Positions 50,504 to 59,245 are shown, counted from the first letter of the stretch. The stretch: DNA of 64,000 nucleotides from Acidobacteriota bacterium (GCA_003388555.1 QQVD01000006.1:1-64000); one strand, 5' to 3'. Notes: a model not told the origin generated them from the letters alone. Made by a program: numbers and translations.

Positions 50504-50583
50504 CTCGGTCTCCTTTCGGGTTCACGAAGGATCGAGAGTCCCGCGGAGACGTGAGGGTTGCCGCCGGAGCCTCGCGCCCGATG

Positions 50584-50626
50584 CCGTCCCGTCGGTCGGA
50601 TTCGCCTCTCGGCGCCGTCGGGACGG
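50584..50626 (-). promoter_or_regulatory. Hairpin in the metB leader, possible expression platform
   Basis: CCGTCCCG (50584-50591) pairs with CGGGACGG (50619-50626), and three further pairs lie inside after a mismatch. It is between the riboswitch aptamer and the metB start. No U-run follows, so control could be Rho-dependent or by access to the ribosome-binding site. The rest of 50504-50666 shows nothing else. Confidence 0.35.
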
Positions 50627-50666
50627 GAGCCGCGACCCGGAGTGTCGCGACGCGCTCGGCTCCTCG

Positions 50667-50785
50667 ACTCATCTCTCGCAGCCCGTGGCGGGCTCCGCAG
50701 GAGTTGGCACCATCCCGCGGCGCGGTCGCCTTCGGGTGGTTGCCCCGGCGTCCAAGGGCCTGTCCCTCAGCCGGTCTCGATGAGT
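50667..50785 (-). promoter_or_regulatory. SAM-I (S-box) riboswitch upstream of metB
   Basis: Read on the minus strand, P1 is closed by ACTCATC (50779-50785) and GATGAGT (50667-50673). Between them the S-box landmarks occur in order: GAGGGACAGGCCC, then GGGGCAACC, then GGTGCCAACTCCTGC, then an internal CGAGAGATGAGT end. These match the conserved SAM-I core (GAGGGAYTGGCCC, CNGCAACC, GGTGCYAANTCCNGC). The aptamer is 119 bases and starts about 20 bases after a promoter-like TAGCCT. SAM binding should reduce metB expression. Confidence 0.88.
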
Positions 50786-50807
50786 CCCGCTCGTGGCGGG
50801 CGCGAGC

Positions 50808-50836
50808 AGGCTAGCGCGGCTGGGCGACGGCTGCAA
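50808..50836 (-). promoter_or_regulatory. Promoter for the riboswitch-metB transcript
   Basis: On the minus strand TTGCAG (50831-50836) and TAGCCT (50808-50813) are separated by 17 bases. This fits a sigma-70-type promoter, and the aptamer begins 23 bases after the -10 box. It is the only -35/-10 pair in the window that I find persuasive. Confidence 0.45.
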
Positions 50837-50880
50837 GGGAGGGAGTGGCAGCTCACCCTGAAGGGATCTCGCTTTAGGAG

Positions 50881-51031
50881 ACACCCCCACCTCGGTCCTC
50901 CCCCTGAAGGGGGAGGAGGGAGAAGTGCCGCTGGGTTGGATCGCTGCTGAGGCCTCGGGTCGACCGAGGAGCTGGAAGGTGGCGGGGTGTGGCTTCCTCC
51001 CCCTTCAGGGGGAGGACTGAGGTGGGGGTAT
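50881..51031. repeat. Inverted pair of REP-like palindromes
   Basis: A roughly 36-base element at 50881-50917 is repeated in inverted orientation at 50995-51031 with one or two differences. Each copy holds the palindrome CCTCCCCCTGAAGGGGGAGG or its reverse complement (9-bp stem, 2-base loop), next to CCCCCACCTC. The 77-base middle part has no recognised feature. The pair lies between the divergent metB leader and the M50-like gene. The full element could be a non-autonomous MITE/BIME-like unit. Confidence 0.8.
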
Positions 51032-51054
51032 CCCAGACGTCCGGCTCGCTGCCC

Positions 51055-51115
51055 AGACCCCCAACCTCCGACCCCCCAACCCCTGACCCCTAGCCCCTAG
51101 CCCCTAGCCCCAGCT
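51055..51115 (-). repeat. G-run heptamer array, divergent intergenic region
   Basis: Read on the minus strand this is GGGGCTA three times, GGGGTCA, GGGGTTG, then GGGGGGTCGGAGGTTGGGGG. It shares the GGGGTCA and GGGGTTG words with the array at 33331-33470 and the reverse-oriented one at 58926-59120. The remaining part of 50837-51204 holds no gene. A TACAGT hexamer at 51158-51163 may be the -10 box for the rightward gene. Confidence 0.8.
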
Positions 51116-51204
51116 CCTCTCCGCCTCCAATCGCGCTGCCCCTCTCCCCTGCGCCGATACAGTGAGGGAATCGCTCCACACCGGCTTTCGTACTCGACGA
51201 GACG

Positions 51205-52335
51205 ATGACCGCTCCCCGCGACAGCCCCCCGCCGCCAGACGGACCGGCGCTCGCCACTCGCTGCCCGCGCTGCGAGTACGACTCGCCGCCGGCGATCGGC
51301 GCCTTCGCCGAGTGCCCGCGCTGCGGGGTGGTGGTCGCCAAGTTCGTGCGCGCCCCGCCGACGGCGACCGAAGCCGCGACGGAGCCGCCGGATCCCGGCC
51401 CAGATCGCGAAGGACCGCAGACCGATGGCGATCTCGATCTGGCGACAGTGGCGGACGGCGGCACCCTCTACGACCCGGACCAGCACGCCGCCCCGGAGAC
51501 GGCGGAGGACCGCGCGCCGGCCATCCCGGTGCGCTTCTCGCAGCGGGTGCGCGAAGCGAAGAACCGCGATCTGGTGCACGGCTTCGACCGCGAGGTGCAA
51601 TGGGGCGCCGCGATCGGAGCGCTCCTCTGGCTGCTGCCGCCGACCCGCGCTCTCGGCTCCTACCTCAACGTGCTGGTGCACGAGATCGGCCACACCGCCA
51701 CCTACTGGCTGTTCGGCTACCTGACCATCCCGTCGTTCGACTTCGTCAACCACGGCGGGTTGTCGGTGGCGTTCGCGCGGCTCGAGACACTCACCCTGGT
51801 CGTCGTGGCACTGCTCGGTTTCTGGATCTGGCAGGCGCGCGGCCACCGCCGCATCCAGGTCTTCGCGGCCTCGATCCTGGTGCTCTACTCGCTGCTCAAC
51901 TGGACCCAGGGACACCAGCACCTCTTCGACGCGATGGGGCACGGCGGTGAGCTGGTGTTCGCCACCATCTTCCTGCAGCGGGCGCTGGCCCCAGCCCACC
52001 GTTTCGACACCCTGGAGCGGCCGCTGTGGGCCGCGGCGGGAGTCTTCGTCACCCTGCAGCTGATCGCCTTCTCCTGGACCCTGGCGCTCAGCGCGAGCCG
52101 CCAGAGCGCGTACGCCCAGGGCATGCGCGGCTTCCGCCACGACCTGCTGCGGATCGCCGACTGGCTCGGCCTGCCGCTGCCGCTGGTCGCCGCCAGCCTC
52201 GGGCTGCTCGCCCTGCTGCCGCCGCTGGTGGCGTTCTGGGTGCACCGGCACGGCGAGAGCTGGCGCCAGGCCTTCATCGACCTGCTCGCCGGTCCCCAGT
52301 CGCACGGCGACGCCGCCCCCCGCCAAGCCCGCTGA
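51205..52335 (+). CDS. Membrane zinc metalloprotease-like protein (M50-type) with zinc-ribbon N-terminus
   Basis: A 376-residue protein. The N-terminus has two CxxC pairs (RCPRCEYDSPPAIGAFAECP, then CPRCGVVVAKF), a zinc-ribbon. After a low-complexity linker come several membrane helices. The first carries HEIGH in VLVHEIGHTATYWLFGYLTI, the HExxH motif of M50-type intramembrane proteases. Further helices are LTLVVVALLGFWIWQ, VFAASILVLYSLLNWTQGHQ, LWAAAGVFVTLQLIAFSWTL and VAASLGLLALLPPLVAFWV. I do not see the second M50 motif (NxxPG/LDG), so activity is uncertain. The conserved TQGHQHLFDAMGHGGELVF may supply other metal ligands. The ATG at 51205 has no strong ribosome-binding site. Confidence 0.7.
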   Translation: MTAPRDSPPPPDGPALATRCPRCEYDSPPAIGAFAECPRCGVVVAKFVRAPPTATEAATEPPDPGPDREGPQTDGDLDLATVADGGTLYDPDQHAAPETAEDRAPAIPVRFSQRVREAKNRDLVHGFDREVQWGAAIGALLWLLPPTRALGSYLNVLVHEIGHTATYWLFGYLTIPSFDFVNHGGLSVAFARLETLTLVVVALLGFWIWQARGHRRIQVFAASILVLYSLLNWTQGHQHLFDAMGHGGELVFATIFLQRALAPAHRFDTLERPLWAAAGVFVTLQLIAFSWTLALSASRQSAYAQGMRGFRHDLLRIADWLGLPLPLVAASLGLLALLPPLVAFWVHRHGESWRQAFIDLLAGPQSHGDAAPRQAR

Positions 52336-52519
52336 TCCAGGCGCGGCGGGACCGGGTCCGGCGGATCCAGGCCCCGCTGATACTGTGCTCGGGCGCCGCC
52401 GACGGGCTCCGCACGTCGACGACCCCAAGAACCGACAGCTGGCAAGACCGGGTCGGCCGGTACGACATTCGGACGTCCGCCGAGCCCGCGACCCAGACAG
52501 ACACGAGGATCCCGAAGCG

Positions 52520-53002
52520 ATGGCTCTTCAGACCGGCGACCGACTCCCCGAAGCCTCGTTCAAGACCCTGACCAGCGACGGCATGCAGGACATCTCGACC
52601 AAGGAGCTGTGCGACGGCAAGACCGTGGTGCTCTTCGCGGTCCCGGGCGCCTTCACGCCGACCTGCTCGGACGTGCATCTGCCGGGCTTCATCGACCGGC
52701 ACCAGGAGATGCTCGAGCGCGGCGCCGACACCGTCGCGTGCCTGGCGGTGAACGACGCCTTCGTGATGAGCGCCTGGAAGAAGTCGCGCGGCATCCCCCA
52801 GCCGATCCTCATGCTCTCCGACGGCAACGGCGACTTCGCCGACGCCACCGGCCTGTCGATGGACGTATCCGCCTTCGGCATGGGTCACCGTTCCAAGCGT
52901 TACGCGATGATCGTGCGCGACGGCGTGGTGAGCTACCTGGGCGTCGAGCCGGGGCGCGAGGTCGGCGTGTCGAGCGCCGACGCCGTGCTCGAGAACCTCT
53001 GA
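52520..53002 (+). CDS. Peroxiredoxin, Prx5/redoxin type
   Basis: A 160-residue peroxiredoxin. The peroxidatic Cys is in the signature [16 protein letters not shown], typical of the Prx5 (AhpC-TSA/redoxin) group. Further features are [18 protein letters not shown] and [21 protein letters not shown] second Cys (VACLAVN) lies where an atypical 2-Cys partner could sit. It should reduce H2O2 or organic peroxides with thiol donors in the cytosol. The ATG at 52520 is preceded by GAGG. A GATACT hexamer near 52378 could be a -10 box, giving a leader of about 130 bases. The coaA gene starts 24 bases downstream. Confidence 0.92.
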   Translation: MALQTGDRLPEASFKTLTSDGMQDISTKELCDGKTVVLFAVPGAFTPTCSDVHLPGFIDRHQEMLERGADTVACLAVNDAFVMSAWKKSRGIPQPILMLSDGNGDFADATGLSMDVSAFGMGHRSKRYAMIVRDGVVSYLGVEPGREVGVSSADAVLENL

Positions 53003-53025
53003 AGGCCCAGGGCGACGGAGCCGAG

Positions 53026-54072
53026 GTGACCTCCCTGCCGTCGGAGTCTGCGACCGGCGCGATCACGCCGTCGGGACCGTCGGGCGAGACCGGCCGGGAC
53101 CGGAAGCAGGCCGCCCCGACGCGGCTGCCCGCCGGCGAGGCTCCGACGCCGTATCTCTCGTTCACCCACGACGAGTGGGGCAAGCTGCGCGCCGGCACTC
53201 CGCTGCCGCTCGACGAGGAGGAGCTGGCGGCGCTGCGCGGCATCAACGAGGACGTGTCGCTCGACGAGGTCGAGGAGATCTACCTGCCGCTGTCGCGGCT
53301 GCTCAACCTCTACGTCGCCGCCACCCAGGACCTCTACAGGGCCACCGCGACCTTCCTCGACTCGCCGATCCCCAAGGTGCCGTACGTCATCGGGGTGGCC
53401 GGCAGCGTCGCCGTGGGCAAGAGCACGACGTCGCGCATCTTGCAGGCGCTGCTGCGACGCTGGCCCAACCACCCCAAGGTCGACCTGGTGACCACCGACG
53501 GCTTCCTGCACCCCAACGCGGTGCTGCAGGAGCGGCAGCTGATGGACCGCAAGGGCTTCCCCGAGTCCTACGACGTGCGCCAGCTCTTCCACTTCGTCCT
53601 CAGGGTCAAGTCGGGGGAGCGCAACGTCCGCCACCCGGTCTACTCGCACATCACCTACGACATCGTGCCGGGCGAGATGCGCAGCGTCGACCAGCCGGAC
53701 ATCATGATCATCGAAGGCCTCAACGTGCTGCAGACCAAGAGCCGCGACCCGTCGCAGGTGTCGCGCCGCTTCCTCTCCGACCTGTTCGACTTCTCGATCT
53801 ACGTCGACGCCGATCCGCAGGTCGTCGAACGGTGGTACGTCGAGCGCTTCCTCTCCTTCCGCAACACCGCCTTCCGCGACCCCGAGGCCTACTTCCGCCG
53901 CTACGCCAACCTGTCGGAGGAGGAGGCCACCGAAGTGGCCGGCTCGATCTGGCGCCGCATCAACCGGCCCAACCTGCTGCAGAACATCCTGCCGACCCGC
54001 GAGCGCGCCCACCTGATCCTCGAGAAGGGCAGCGACCACTCGGTGCAGAGGGTGCAGCTGCGCAAGCTCTGA
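53026..54072 (+). CDS. coaA: Pantothenate kinase, type I
   Basis: A 348-residue CoaA. The P-loop is [15 protein letters not shown] near residue 124. Conserved segments are [63 protein letters not shown] and [20 protein letters not shown]. It phosphorylates pantothenate, the first step of coenzyme A synthesis. Relative to the usual 310-320 residues it has an N-terminal extension of about 30 low-complexity residues. The GTG start at 53026 has GGAG 5 bases upstream. It follows the peroxiredoxin gene after 23 bases and may be co-transcribed with it. It converges on the NtrC-type regulator gene. Confidence 0.95.
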   Translation: MTSLPSESATGAITPSGPSGETGRDRKQAAPTRLPAGEAPTPYLSFTHDEWGKLRAGTPLPLDEEELAALRGINEDVSLDEVEEIYLPLSRLLNLYVAATQDLYRATATFLDSPIPKVPYVIGVAGSVAVGKSTTSRILQALLRRWPNHPKVDLVTTDGFLHPNAVLQERQLMDRKGFPESYDVRQLFHFVLRVKSGERNVRHPVYSHITYDIVPGEMRSVDQPDIMIIEGLNVLQTKSRDPSQVSRRFLSDLFDFSIYVDADPQVVERWYVERFLSFRNTAFRDPEAYFRRYANLSEEEATEVAGSIWRRINRPNLLQNILPTRERAHLILEKGSDHSVQRVQLRKL

Positions 54073-54096
54073 CGTCTCGGGAAGCCGCCACGGCGG

Positions 54097-55473
54097 TCAG
54101 CAGCCGGGACGCTCGATGCCGAAGCGCTTGAGCTTCTGGTAGAGGGTGCTGCGTGGCACGTCGAGCCGCGCAGCCGCCCGCGACACGTTGCCCTCCTCCG
54201 CGTCCAGGGCGGCCCGGATGTGGGCGATCTCGACCTGCTCCAGGGTCAGCCCGGCAAGGTCGCCGGCGCCCCGCCGCTGCTGCGGCTCGGCGTCGTCGTC
54301 CGCCACGAGGGGATGGGTCTCGGCCTCGAAGCGCAGATCGCGCCGACCGAGGCGAGGAGAGCGCGCCAGCAGCACCGCGCGCTCGACGACGTTGCGCAGC
54401 TCGCGGATGTTGCCCGGCCAGGAGTAGCGCCGCAACGCCTCGCGGGCGTCGTCGGCCAGCGACATGTCGCGACCCGGCGCCAGCTCGGCGAGGAAACGTT
54501 CGGCCAGCAGCAGCACGTCGTCGCCGCGCTGGCGTAGCGGCGGCACCTCGAGCGGCACGGTGGAGATGCGGAAGTAGAGGTCCTGACGGAAGCGCCCGTC
54601 ACGCACCAGATGCTGGAGGTTCTGGTGGGTCGCGGCGATGAGGCGCACGTCGACCTGCAGGTCGCGCGACTCGCCGAGGCGACGGAAGCGCTTCTCCTCG
54701 AGCACCTTGAGCAGCTTGGGCTGGACCCGGGGGTCCATGTCGCCGATCTCGTCGAGGAAGACGGAGCCCTTGTGTGCGATCTCCAGCAGACCCTGCCGGT
54801 TGCTCACCGCTCCGGTGAAGGCACCGCGCTGGTGCCCGAACAGCTCGGTCTCGAGGAAGTCGCGCACCAGGCCGGCGCAGTTCAGATCGACGAACGGCTC
54901 GCCGGCACGCGGTCCGTGGTCGTGCAGCCAGCGCGCCAGCACGCCCTTGCCGACGCCGGTCTCGCCGAGCAGCAGCAGCGGGGCTTCGGCCCCCACCACC
55001 CGTTCGCACTCGTCGCGCAGCCTGCGGATCGCCGCGCTGTCGCCGAGGAAGGGATCCGGCTGCGAGCGCCGCGCCCGGCTGCGATCCGCCGCCTCACTGC
55101 GACGGGCGCGGTAGCGCTCGACAGCCCGCTCGACGATCACCGTCAGCGCCGGCAGGTCGATCGGTTTGGTGACGAAGTTCTCGGCCCCGAGCTTGAGGGC
55201 GCGCACCGCGAGATCGATCGAGCCGTGGGCGGTGATGACCACCACCGGCAGGTCGGGATCGATCGCCTGCAGGCGCGGCAGCAGATCCAGGGCGGTGCCG
55301 TCGGGGAGCATGTAGTCCGCCAGGCAGCAGTCGGGGCGCCGATCGCGGAAGAGCTCGAGCGCCGTGGCGCAGTCGGCGGCTTCGTCGACCGCGATGTCGT
55401 GCGCCTCGAAGAGCCGGCGGATCCCGCTGCGGATCCCGGGCTCGTCGTCGACCAGAAGCACCCGACGCCTCAT
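54097..55473 (-). CDS. Sigma-54-dependent response regulator (NtrC family)
   Basis: A 458-residue regulator. The receiver domain (1 to about 120) has the acidic pair Asp9-Asp10 in LLVDDEPG, the phosphoacceptor Asp53 in CCLADYMLPDG and Lys in FVTKPIDLPA. The AAA+ domain has GETGVGKG, the sigma-54 contact GAFTGA in HQRGAFTGAVSNRQG, GSVFLDEIGDMDPRVQPKLL and LRQRGDDVLLLAERFL. A Fis-type helix-turn-helix ends the protein (EEGNVSRAAARLDVPRSTLY). No cognate histidine kinase is adjacent, so it is an orphan here. The ATG at 55473 starts directly at the receiver fold. Its targets cannot be named; no -24/-12 promoter was identified in the window. Confidence 0.94.
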   Translation of the reverse strand: MRRRVLLVDDEPGIRSGIRRLFEAHDIAVDEAADCATALELFRDRRPDCCLADYMLPDGTALDLLPRLQAIDPDLPVVVITAHGSIDLAVRALKLGAENFVTKPIDLPALTVIVERAVERYRARRSEAADRSRARRSQPDPFLGDSAAIRRLRDECERVVGAEAPLLLLGETGVGKGVLARWLHDHGPRAGEPFVDLNCAGLVRDFLETELFGHQRGAFTGAVSNRQGLLEIAHKGSVFLDEIGDMDPRVQPKLLKVLEEKRFRRLGESRDLQVDVRLIAATHQNLQHLVRDGRFRQDLYFRISTVPLEVPPLRQRGDDVLLLAERFLAELAPGRDMSLADDAREALRRYSWPGNIRELRNVVERAVLLARSPRLGRRDLRFEAETHPLVADDDAEPQQRRGAGDLAGLTLEQVEIAHIRAALDAEEGNVSRAAARLDVPRSTLYQKLKRFGIERPGC

Positions 55474-55595
55474 CGCTCCAGCCAACCCCTCCTTCCTCGC
55501 CTGCCGGCCCCATCGCCTCTGCCTCCGGCGAGAGCGCCGCACCTCGGATGTTCCTCACAGCGGCGAAACGCTGTCAAACCGGTGCCGCCGCGAGA

Positions 55596-56684
55596 TCACT
55601 CGGCAGACGCGGCCGCCCCTCCGGCCGACGGGCCTCCGGACGGTCGCTTCTCACGTCCCCGCGCCCCGGTCCAGGGCTCGTCGGGAAACACCCAGCGGCG
55701 GTAGTTCCACGGCCACTGCTCCGGGTGGCTCCGGATCGCCCGTTCGATCACCGCGGCGAAGCGCTGGGTGAGGCGGTCGACCCGGTGCATGGTGACCTGC
55801 TGCCGAGCGGCCGCGCTCTCGGCGGGAGCGGCGAGCTCCTCCTCGTCCCAGGCAACCGTCTCGACCAGCAGCCGGTACTGCATCGGCGCCAGGCGGACGC
55901 AGAAGACCGCCAGCACCGTGGCGCCGGTGCGCAGCGCCAGGGTCGCCGGGCCGGCCACGAACTCCGTCGGCTGGCCGAAGAACTCGACCACCGGGCCGCG
56001 CAGCCCGTCGGGCTTCTGGTCCATCGCGAATCCGACGGTGTCGCCCTGGCGCAGAGCCAGCACCATCTCGCGCAGCAGCGCCCTGCGGCCGGCCCAGAGC
56101 ACCCGGGTCCCGGCGCGACGCCGCATCGCCGCGAGCAGCCGGTTCGCGGGTGCGATGCGGGAGGGCTTGGCGACCTCGAAGAAGCGCTTCGCGGAGGCGC
56201 CGGCGACGAACGCACCGATCAGCTCCCAGGCGCCGAGGTGCGCGGTGATCAGCACCTGGCCGCGCCGACGCTCCTCGGCGCGCTCGAGGGCCACGCGCAG
56301 ATCGCCGAGGCCCTCGACCACCAACCGTTCCGGGCGCTGGATACCGTGCACCGTCTCGAGCGCCGCCACCGCCTGGTGGCGGAAGACGTCCCGCTCCATG
56401 CGCCGGCCGCGCTGCGAAGCGGGGTCGACGTCGAGAACGCGGGCGAGGTTGCGCCGCAGGATGCCCCGCTCGCGGCGCGACGCCAGGCGGTAGAGCCCGC
56501 CGAGCGCCGAGCCGACGGATGGGACCAGAGCCTCCGGGATGGCGAGCAGGGTCCGATGCGCCAGCGGCACGATCGGCGTCAGCAGCGCGTCGCGCAGGCG
56601 GCGGCGCCACGAGGACACGGTCTCGGCGGGCGGCGGCGCCTCGCCGAGCTCGGCCGGCGGGATCGGCTCGGCGGGTGACGACAT
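55596..56684 (-). CDS. Lipid A-type lysophospholipid acyltransferase (LpxL/HtrB family)
   Basis: A 362-residue membrane-associated acyltransferase. The catalytic H(X4)E motif is in LITAHLGAWELIGAFVAG. Other family marks are RILRRNLARVLD-like GILRRNLARVLDVDP, FFEVAKPSRIAPANRLLAAM, GDTVGFAMDQKPDGLRGPVV and EFFGQPTEFVAGPATLALRT. The end is PEQWPWNYRRWVFPDEPW, the usual PEQYxWxHRR block. It adds a secondary acyl chain to lipid A or a related glycolipid, supporting an outer membrane. The C-terminal 25 residues are low-complexity. The ATG at 56684 has TAGAGT 7 bases upstream and no ribosome-binding site, so the mRNA may be leaderless. Confidence 0.9.
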   Translation of the reverse strand: MSSPAEPIPPAELGEAPPPAETVSSWRRRLRDALLTPIVPLAHRTLLAIPEALVPSVGSALGGLYRLASRRERGILRRNLARVLDVDPASQRGRRMERDVFRHQAVAALETVHGIQRPERLVVEGLGDLRVALERAEERRRGQVLITAHLGAWELIGAFVAGASAKRFFEVAKPSRIAPANRLLAAMRRRAGTRVLWAGRRALLREMVLALRQGDTVGFAMDQKPDGLRGPVVEFFGQPTEFVAGPATLALRTGATVLAVFCVRLAPMQYRLLVETVAWDEEELAAPAESAAARQQVTMHRVDRLTQRFAAVIERAIRSHPEQWPWNYRRWVFPDEPWTGARGREKRPSGGPSAGGAAASAE

Positions 56685-56691
56685 CGCTGGG

Positions 56692-56697
56692 ACTCTA
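56692..56697 (-). promoter_or_regulatory. Putative -10 box (TAGAGT), leaderless start
   Basis: On the minus strand TAGAGT is followed by seven bases (CCCAGCG) and the ATG of the acyltransferase gene. There is no ribosome-binding site and no clear -35 box. Confidence 0.45.
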
Positions 56698-56845
56698 CCT
56701 GCGCGCGACAGCCAGACGACTCGGGCCTCTTGCTAGCATGCGCCCGCTCCCCCCTCACCGAGCTCCACGACCCACCCGCTCGCGCTGCCGCGGCGACGTC
56801 GCCGCCACCGACAGGATCTCGCGCGACGCCACACGAGGCGCCACC

Positions 56846-57148
56846 GTGCCACCCGACGAACCCGTCCAAGACCAGGGCCAGGCAGCTCCCCCCGGCCTGA
56901 CCGAGCAGGGACGACGCGCGTACTGGCGCGCCAACCTGCGGCTGATGGCGGTGCTGCTGGCGATCTGGTTCACGGTCTCCTACGGCCTCGGCATCCTGCT
57001 CGTCGAACCGCTCAACCAGGTGCGCCTCGGCGGCTTCCCGCTCGGCTTCTGGTTCGCGCAGCAGGGCTCGATCTACGTCTTCGTGGTGCTCATCCTGGTC
57101 TACGCGGTGGCGATGGATCGTCTCGACCGCAGGCACGGCGTGCAGTGA
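56846..57148 (+). CDS. DUF4212 small subunit of a sodium/solute symporter
   Basis: A 100-residue membrane protein with two helices (LRLMAVLLAIWFTVSYGLGI and QQGSIYVFVVLILVYAVAM) joined by LVEPLNQVRLGGFPLGFWFA. This matches the DUF4212 family, whose members are encoded next to and work with VC_2705-type SSS symporters, as here. The C-terminal AMDRLDRRHGVQ is cytoplasmic. The GTG at 56846 has GAGG upstream. The larger subunit starts 62 bases downstream on the same strand. The substrate is probably acetate or another small organic acid with Na+, by family only. Confidence 0.88.
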   Translation: MPPDEPVQDQGQAAPPGLTEQGRRAYWRANLRLMAVLLAIWFTVSYGLGILLVEPLNQVRLGGFPLGFWFAQQGSIYVFVVLILVYAVAMDRLDRRHGVQ

Positions 57149-57209
57149 GCGCGCGCCCGGGCGTAGAAGCAGCCGAACGACTCCACCAGCCGAGCCGGAG
57201 GACCCCACC

Positions 57210-58925
57210 TTGAGCGTGCAGACCTGGACCTACCTGCTGGTGGGGATCACCTTCGCGCTCTACATCGGCATCGCGATCTGGAGCCGCGTCGCCTCGACCG
57301 CCGGCTTCTACGTCGCCGGCCGCGGGGTGCCGGCGGTGGCCAACGGCATGGCCACCGGCGCCGACTGGATGAGCGCCGCGTCGTTCCTGTCGATGGCCGG
57401 CCTGATCTCGTTCATGGGCTACTCCGGCGCCATCTACCTGATGGGCTGGACCGGCGGCTACGTGCTGCTGGCGTTGCTGCTGGCGCCGTATCTGCGCAAG
57501 TACGGCAAGTTCACCACCTCCGAGTTCGTCGGCGACCGCTACCACTCCGACGCCGCCCGGCTGGTCGCCGCCGCCTGCACCATCTTCGTCTCCTTCACCT
57601 ACATCGCCGGCCAGATGCGCGGCGTCGGCGTGGTCTTCTCGCGCTTCCTCGAGGTCGACGTCGACCGCGGCGTCTACATCGGCACCGCGCTGGTCTTCTT
57701 CTACGCCGTGATGGGCGGCATGAAGGGGATCACCTACACCCAGGTGGCGCAGTACTGCGTGCTGATCGTCGCCTACCTGGTGCCGGCGATCGCCATCTCG
57801 TCGCAGATGACCGGCAATCCGATTCCCCAGCTCGGCTTCGGCGGCACCATGCAGTCCGGGCAGGCCGGCACCCCGGCAGGCGTGTTCCTGCTCGAGACCC
57901 TAGACCAGCTGCACCGCGAGCTCGGCTTCCCCGAGTACACGGCGGCCTGGGTGGCGGGCAAGAAGTCGATGATCGACGTCTTCGCCATCACCCTGGCGCT
58001 GATGGTCGGCACCGCAGGCCTGCCGCACGTGCTGATCCGCTTCTACACCGTGCGCAGCGCCCGCGCCGCGCGCTGGTCGGCGCTCTGGGCGCTGGTGTTC
58101 ATCGGCCTGCTCTACACCACCGCGCCCGCGGTGGCCGCGTTCGCGCGGGTCAACTTGATCCAGACCCTCGACGGCAAGGCCTACAGCGAGCTGCCGCAGT
58201 GGTTCTCGAGCTGGGAGACCACCGGGCTGCTGGTGTTCGAGGACAAGGACGGCGACGGCGTGCTGCGCTACTCGGCGGGCGCCGACAACGAGCTCACCGT
58301 CGACCGCGACATCATGGTGCTGGCCAACCCCGAGATCGCCGAGCTGCCGGCGTGGGTGGTGGCCCTGGTGGCGGCCGGAGGCCTGGCCGCGGCGCTGTCG
58401 ACCGCGGCGGGGCTGCTGCTGGTGATCGCCTCGGCGATCTCGCACGACGTCTGCAAGTCGGTGCTGCTGCCGAAGCTGTCGGCCGAGCGCGAGCTGACCA
58501 TCGCCCGCTGCGCCGCCGGCGTCGCGGTGGTCATCGCCGCCTACTTCGGCGTCAACCCTCCCGGCTTCGTCGCCCAGGTCGTCGCCTTCGCCTTCGGGCT
58601 GGCGGCGTCGAGCTTCTTCCCGGTGCTGGTGCTCGGCATCTTCACCAAGACGACCACCAAGGCCGGCGCCATCTCCGGCATGCTCACCGGCATCCTCTTC
58701 ACCGCCTCCTACATCGTCTGGTTCCGCCTACTCCAGCCCGACGCCGGCAGCGACGCGTGGCTCTTCGGCATCTCGCCCGAGGGCATCGGCGCCGTCGGCA
58801 TGCTGCTCAACTTCGCCGTCGCCCTCGTCGTCTCGCGCTTCACCGAGCCGCCGCCGCAGGAGGTGCAGGACCTGGTGGAGGAGATCCGCCTGCCGCGCGC
58901 CGCGCCGGCAGCGGCGGAGCATTGA
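57210..58925 (+). CDS. Sodium:solute symporter (SSS family, VC_2705/ActP-like)
   Basis: A 571-residue integral membrane transporter of about 13 helices. Landmarks are STAGFYVAGRGVPAVANGMA, ATGADWMSAASFLSMAGLIS, the Na+ site helix KYGKFTTSEFVGDRYHSDAA and FFYAVMGGMKGITYTQVAQY. GTAGLPHVLIRFYTVRSARA and VVAFAFGLAASSFFPVLVLG follow. A hydrophilic loop of about 60 residues (WETTGLLVFEDKDGDGVLRY) contains a DKDGDG calcium-like motif, usual in this subgroup. It acts with the DUF4212 protein. The start is TTG at 57210 with GGAGG 8 bases upstream. The end is followed directly by the G-run heptamer array. Confidence 0.92.
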   Translation: MSVQTWTYLLVGITFALYIGIAIWSRVASTAGFYVAGRGVPAVANGMATGADWMSAASFLSMAGLISFMGYSGAIYLMGWTGGYVLLALLLAPYLRKYGKFTTSEFVGDRYHSDAARLVAAACTIFVSFTYIAGQMRGVGVVFSRFLEVDVDRGVYIGTALVFFYAVMGGMKGITYTQVAQYCVLIVAYLVPAIAISSQMTGNPIPQLGFGGTMQSGQAGTPAGVFLLETLDQLHRELGFPEYTAAWVAGKKSMIDVFAITLALMVGTAGLPHVLIRFYTVRSARAARWSALWALVFIGLLYTTAPAVAAFARVNLIQTLDGKAYSELPQWFSSWETTGLLVFEDKDGDGVLRYSAGADNELTVDRDIMVLANPEIAELPAWVVALVAAGGLAAALSTAAGLLLVIASAISHDVCKSVLLPKLSAERELTIARCAAGVAVVIAAYFGVNPPGFVAQVVAFAFGLAASSFFPVLVLGIFTKTTTKAGAISGMLTGILFTASYIVWFRLLQPDAGSDAWLFGISPEGIGAVGMLLNFAVALVVSRFTEPPPQEVQDLVEEIRLPRAAPAAAEH

Positions 58926-59120
58926 GGGAAGGGACGAGGGAAAGGCGGAGCGGAGTGGTCAGGGGTCAGGGAAGGGACAAGGGAAGAGGGAAAGGGAGAA
59001 GGAAGGGAGAGAGACAGGGGTTGGGGATTTGGGATTAGGGAAAAGGGAAAGGGAGAAGCGGAGCGGAAGAGGTCAGGGGGTAGGGGTCAGGGGAAGAAGG
59101 GGGTCAGGGGAATCAGAGGT
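58926..59120 (+). repeat. G-run heptamer array after the symporter gene
   Basis: Starting at the symporter stop, the plus strand is a purine-rich chain of G-run words: GGGAAGG, GGGACGA, GGGGTCA, GGGACAA, GGGAAGA, GGGAGAA, then GGGGTTG, GGGATTTGGGATTAGGG, and later GGGGGTAGGGGTCAGGGG. The words are the same as in the array at 33331-33470. In both places the G-rich strand is the sense strand of the gene just upstream and begins at its stop codon. The rest of 58926-59245 has a REP-like half-element (59143-59166) and no gene. Confidence 0.85.
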
Positions 59121-59245
59121 GAGGCGAGGTCCCTCTCCCTCCGTCATCCCCGCGCAGGCCGCGGATCAACGCGTGGCGCGTCGACAGCGATGTCACGTCA
59201 GCGCCCCCCCGCCGCCGAGGACGCGAACACCGACTCTCCGCAACG

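Noticed and set aside
54085-54096. Hairpin CCGCC-AC-GGCGG between coaA and the NtrC-type gene as a terminator
   Set aside because: The stem is only 5 bp with a 2-base loop and no U-run; such hairpins are frequent by chance at this GC content.
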